From Ricinus communis (Eukaryota; Streptophyta; Magnoliopsida; Malpighiales; Euphorbiaceae), in the NCBI RefSeq assembly GCF_019578655.1, contig NC_063261.1:25833126-25897125 (forward strand): a stretch of DNA of 64,000 nt, in the 5' to 3' direction. The notes below the pieces were generated by a model. That model worked only from the letters and a program-made list of their open reading frames with translations. It was not told where the DNA came from and did not search any database. The stretch's first letter is position 1; each line of letters begins with the position of its first letter. The translations under genes were made by a program, and so were the position numbers. This document shows positions 60,615-64,000 of the stretch, piece by piece.

Positions 60615-63373
60615 CTAAATATTCTCAGTAGTTGTTGGGTTTCTCAGGAGCTTCATCATGAAGCTAAATTTGGTATCTGGAGAGGTCCTGGGTTGGGGCC
60701 AGTTTGCTCCTTCTGGTACCTTGATACATTTGAAACCCTGACCTTTGTACAGTTTTGTAGCCCCGGGATTGTTCAGATCACAATGCAAAGCAATGGCACG
60801 ACAGCCCCAGCTCTTGGCTTGAGCCTCTGCCTTTGCTATAAGTCTCTTTGCTATGCCCTTCCGACGGTATTTCTCCCGAACTGCGACATTTGATATGTAT
60901 GCAATTCCAGTCCTGCACCAAATTGGCAAAGATAATACTTTAGCATATTGTTAAATGAAGTTAGTGCTAAATGTAAGAAGTAAGCAACTAATAGCACATT
61001 TTACAAATTGTCTATTGGATATATAAATTTAAACTTAAAGAAGCGACAATTAAAAAATGTGCAAAAGAGAACACCAAGGATATGAAAATGGAAATTAAAA
61101 GTCTAGTAATTGAACAAAATAAAATGATTTAAAAATTACACTTAAAAGTTAAAAGAAAAAGAAATTGGATTCCTTGTGAACCAAACAAGAAAATGCAATC
61201 CTATATTAAGAATTAGATTCCATTCCATAGCGAACTGAACATGGCTTAAGTGTCAGATTGCATGGATTTATCTTTTTGACTATTTACCAATTCAAAATGA
61301 TACTAGTGGAGAACTATAATTCAACAGTGTCAGGAATATCAATAGAGGCATACATGGAACAGGATCAGATGAATTTCGTGTTACGACGTGCCACTAAACA
61401 TTCTTAAATCTAATATCAGCAGCTATCAATTAGCAATTTGCACATGCTGAAACGAAAATAGTCAGGTTTGGTTGCAAGAACTTGAGTTGAAACTTAATGC
61501 TAATCTTATTGTATAGAAAGGAAAAGAAAAGACACATTTCGAACCAGAAGAATAGAACTGAAGGAGAAAACTGGTATTGAAGGAAGACAGAACCTCAAAG
61601 TTTTGGTAAAAACATCAAGACTTGTAACAATCTAAAGTCATTTACAATAGTTTCCAAGGTTAACGCATAATTTCAGTAAGATAAGATTTGATAATCTAAA
61701 ACTTTAATCAAGAACCATGGTCTCCAGTCTAGAGTTTCTACCAATAACATTTATTAAGGGAGATTCAAAGCATACATCTGTAAATAATTTCAAAGAAGTG
61801 GGTATGAAAACAAAGCAAAAGCCTCGGCATATACAATATGATACTTGTATGGATGCCTTTTCTTCAACTTGTATTTCTCACCATTCGCCAAAATCTTGTT
61901 GAAATGCAGAACCAGAAAATAATACATAGATGGACATGAGAACAAATTGGTGAATTACTTTACCAAATCACCTTCTTTATCTTAGTACACAAGCATTATG
62001 TTAATGGGACAAGTGAAGACAAGCTAAATGCAGTTTCAGCTCATGTTAATTTTTGGGATAATAAGTTCAAGCTAGGTTTTCTGAACCATTAAGCCAAAAC
62101 TCATTGTTAATTTCGGGTGAGTTTAAGGCCATTACTATCTGCTTTTCCTGAAAGTAACTAGTAGAATTCAGATCATTAGGCTTCATTTCCTTTGATTTGT
62201 ACAATTTTTGAATTTAATCTGCTATGTTATTTAACATTACATAATGCCAAACTCAAGGGCGGAAGTAGAACTTGGCCTACAGGGAGGCCAAAATTTTTCT
62301 TTTACTAGATGAAATAAAATATTGAAAAGGATATATATGCAATTTATGAAGCATGGTAAGGTGCTATCATTTTCAATGATACCAACTCCTGTAGGCCACG
62401 GCTTAGTACTTCTTCAGCATAAAATGTAGGGGCTGAAACAGAATATAAATTTTGGGGGTGGGGGGCTATCAGTACTTATTTGAAAAAAATCTAAAAGTTA
62501 TAGGTGAAAATGCAAGTTTCATTAATTTGGTGGAGGCAGGCCCCTCCACTAAACAAGTAGTTCCACCCTGGCCAGACTGTCGCATGCCCAGAGAAACAAC
62601 CTGTTATCAATGCCTTATGTGATAATAATCATTTAGTTGAAGATACACGTAAGCATTTCCTTCTAACAAATGAAGACATCCTTATTTAATTAACATGTAT
62701 TATCAACAAAGATGATCCAGTAAGTACCTTTTAGAGACTATATCCAATTATCCATCCAATGTGTTATTCAGCGCACTAAGAAGATAAACTGTATATTGGT
62801 ACTTCAATTTTGTTGATTTGAGAGTCGAGCATCAGCCAACAAGAAGAAAACACTGTTGTTTACTGTTTATCTAATAAAACTTGTCCTAATCAATTCAAAA
62901 ATCACTTGAAAGCTAGATCCAAACACAATTCTTAGGAAGTCAGAATAACTCGAGAGCAGCTATAAATGCTAAACTCACCTTCTCAGCTTAAGCGGACCTT
63001 TTCTTGGAAGAAAATCAGCCACTGTATCCAAAGTCAATATCCCAGCCACATATCCTCTATTGAGACTGAATCTCCCATCAAAATCTCCAATTTTGAGATT
63101 TTCACCTCCAAAGCAGAAAGTATCATCACCTGAACCACCAATGACAGCAACCAAACAAGTTCTCTGGCATCCATGTGGTACAGAGAAACCTGATAACATT
63201 CCCGCCAGCCTGTTAATCCTCAGTGCAAAATCTAGAGGGAAGGAGTAGTTAGGGAAAAAGGAGCTGCAGTGAGTCTCAGCCACTTCCCAACAATCTTCTA
63301 CTCTTGCCTCCCTCACAACAATTTCTGGAGACACAGCAGGGAATAATTCAACCACTTGACTCGCTCTGCACAT
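60615..63373 (-). CDS. GCN5-related N-acetyltransferase (plant plastid GNAT-like)
   Basis: It transfers acetyl groups from acetyl-CoA to protein or small-molecule amines; related plant proteins are plastid lysine and N-terminal acetyltransferases. Two exons (63373-62979 and 60912-60615) join through a GT-AG intron with a split Arg codon. They give at least 230 aa. Motif A is ISNVAVREKYRRKGIAKRLI, whose R-R-K-G-I-A is the acetyl-CoA pyrophosphate loop. Motif B includes LHCDLNNPGATKLYKGQGF. The C-terminus is WPQPRTSPDTKFSFMMKLL, a hallmark of this plant clade (I believe At4g28030/GNAT7-like). The ATG at 63373 gives no transit peptide. A splice acceptor-like GAGTGCAG lies just upstream, and the frame closes at a TGA. 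The true start is therefore likely in an upstream exon, perhaps beyond the window. Confidence 0.88.
62254..62570. mobile_element. Non-autonomous hAT element in the GNAT intron
   Basis: The 317-bp element has ends CAAGGGCGGAAGTAGAAC and, inverted, CAGGGTGGAACTACTTG. It is flanked by 8-mers GCCAAACT (62246-62253) and GCCAGACT (62571-62578), which differ at one position. Internal GC-rich patches (gggaggcc, gggggtgggggg, ggcccctcc) are usual in such elements. No coding capacity. Confidence 0.8.
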
Positions 63374-63385
63374 TCCTGCACTCAA

Positions 63386-64000
63386 TGACCAGAGTCATCC
63401 AATTGGGCTTTAGTATCCAACAAATCATTCAACTGAGGACTATTCTTCTTTTCCTTTTCAATGAAAAAACAGAAGATTAATACAATATAAGCATTTGAAT
63501 GACCCTAAGGCACTGGAGAGTTACTGTAATTTCACAAATGTAGTTCAAATGTCTGTGGAAGCATATATAACATGAAATAATTGACCAAATGATATGAAAT
63601 GCAAGGAACATAGCATCCATTTGCAACAATCCACACTTATTGGAGACCCGAACTCACTATGTTAATGTTTCACATTACAATTTATAGCTCATGCGTGGTT
63701 CTTTAGCTTTACAGCAAGTGCAGTGAAATGGGGAATCTCCAATCAACATATTAAGCTAAGAAAAGATACCTCTAAAACTAATATAGCAACAAATTGGGTG
63801 GTCATATAAAACAGTTATACTCCAGAGTACTGAACTATTCCAAAAGGAACAATTTTATACCCTAATAAACCAAAGCCATTAGAAATTATAACCTCATTGT
63901 CTTAGTTCTTAATAATCAAACATCCAAGAAAACATAAGAATCCATAATAAGCGAGAAATAGCGAGCATTTAATTAAAGTTAAAATCTTGACTAAGGCACA
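63386..64000. other. Upstream region of the GNAT gene
   Basis: It is AT-rich with no convincing transit-peptide exon on the minus strand. It may be the first intron of the GNAT gene or its promoter. Confidence 0.4.

Noticed and set aside
60543..60893. 116-codon plus-strand frame
   Set aside because: It is the antisense shadow of the second GNAT exon.

Overview
The window is plant nuclear DNA, very probably from a eudicot. It is strongly AT-rich, its genes have many short GT-AG introns, and it is full of plant transposons (Copia, Mutator-like, hAT, long LTRs). A miR160-regulated class C auxin response factor and two nuclear genes for proteins that look plastid-targeted agree with this. The species cannot be fixed from the sequence; a rosid is an inference only.

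Layout. 1-4.7 kb: AT-rich DNA with no gene I can support. 4.7-17.6 kb: a nested transposon cluster. Two inverted copies of a ~1.2 kb repeat flank a Copia reverse-transcriptase relic, an old minus-strand long LTR, a younger plus-strand solo LTR of the same family (6785-9624, perfect TTAAA target duplication) and a complete-ended hAT transposon (11371-15476, perfect 8-bp duplication CCAAAGAG). The hAT carries a transposase with one in-frame stop and a captured fragment of a host acyl-activating-enzyme gene. 17.6-24 kb: intergenic. 24.0-27.3 kb: an intact ARF16-type gene (687 aa, three coding exons, intact miR160 site). 27.3-39.4 kb: intergenic, with a mitochondrial-like insertion (about 34.67-35.11 kb) and two small inverted-repeat elements. 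39.4-46.1 kb: a Mutator-like element inserted inside the terminal inverted repeat of a second one. The inner element carries a broken MuDR-type transposase and a convergent relic gene for a GRF zinc-finger, coiled-coil, membrane-tail protein. 46.27-46.95 kb: a ~180-bp AT-rich tandem repeat.

47.2-59.2 kb: an 18-exon gene (615 aa) for a phosphohexomutase-superfamily protein with a plastid-type N-terminus. Its intron 14, originally about 104 bp, now holds a degenerate antisense Copia retrotransposon of 4.87 kb that ends 29 nt before the 3' splice site. 60.6-63.4 kb, minus strand: a GNAT acetyltransferase gene convergent with it, whose 2.07-kb intron contains a 317-bp non-autonomous hAT element. 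Its true N-terminus is probably upstream, possibly beyond the window.

The three host genes are functionally independent: an auxin-response repressor, a carbohydrate-type mutase and an acetyltransferase. The exon joins were worked out by hand from reading-frame continuity and GT-AG consensus; no alignment or transcript evidence was available.
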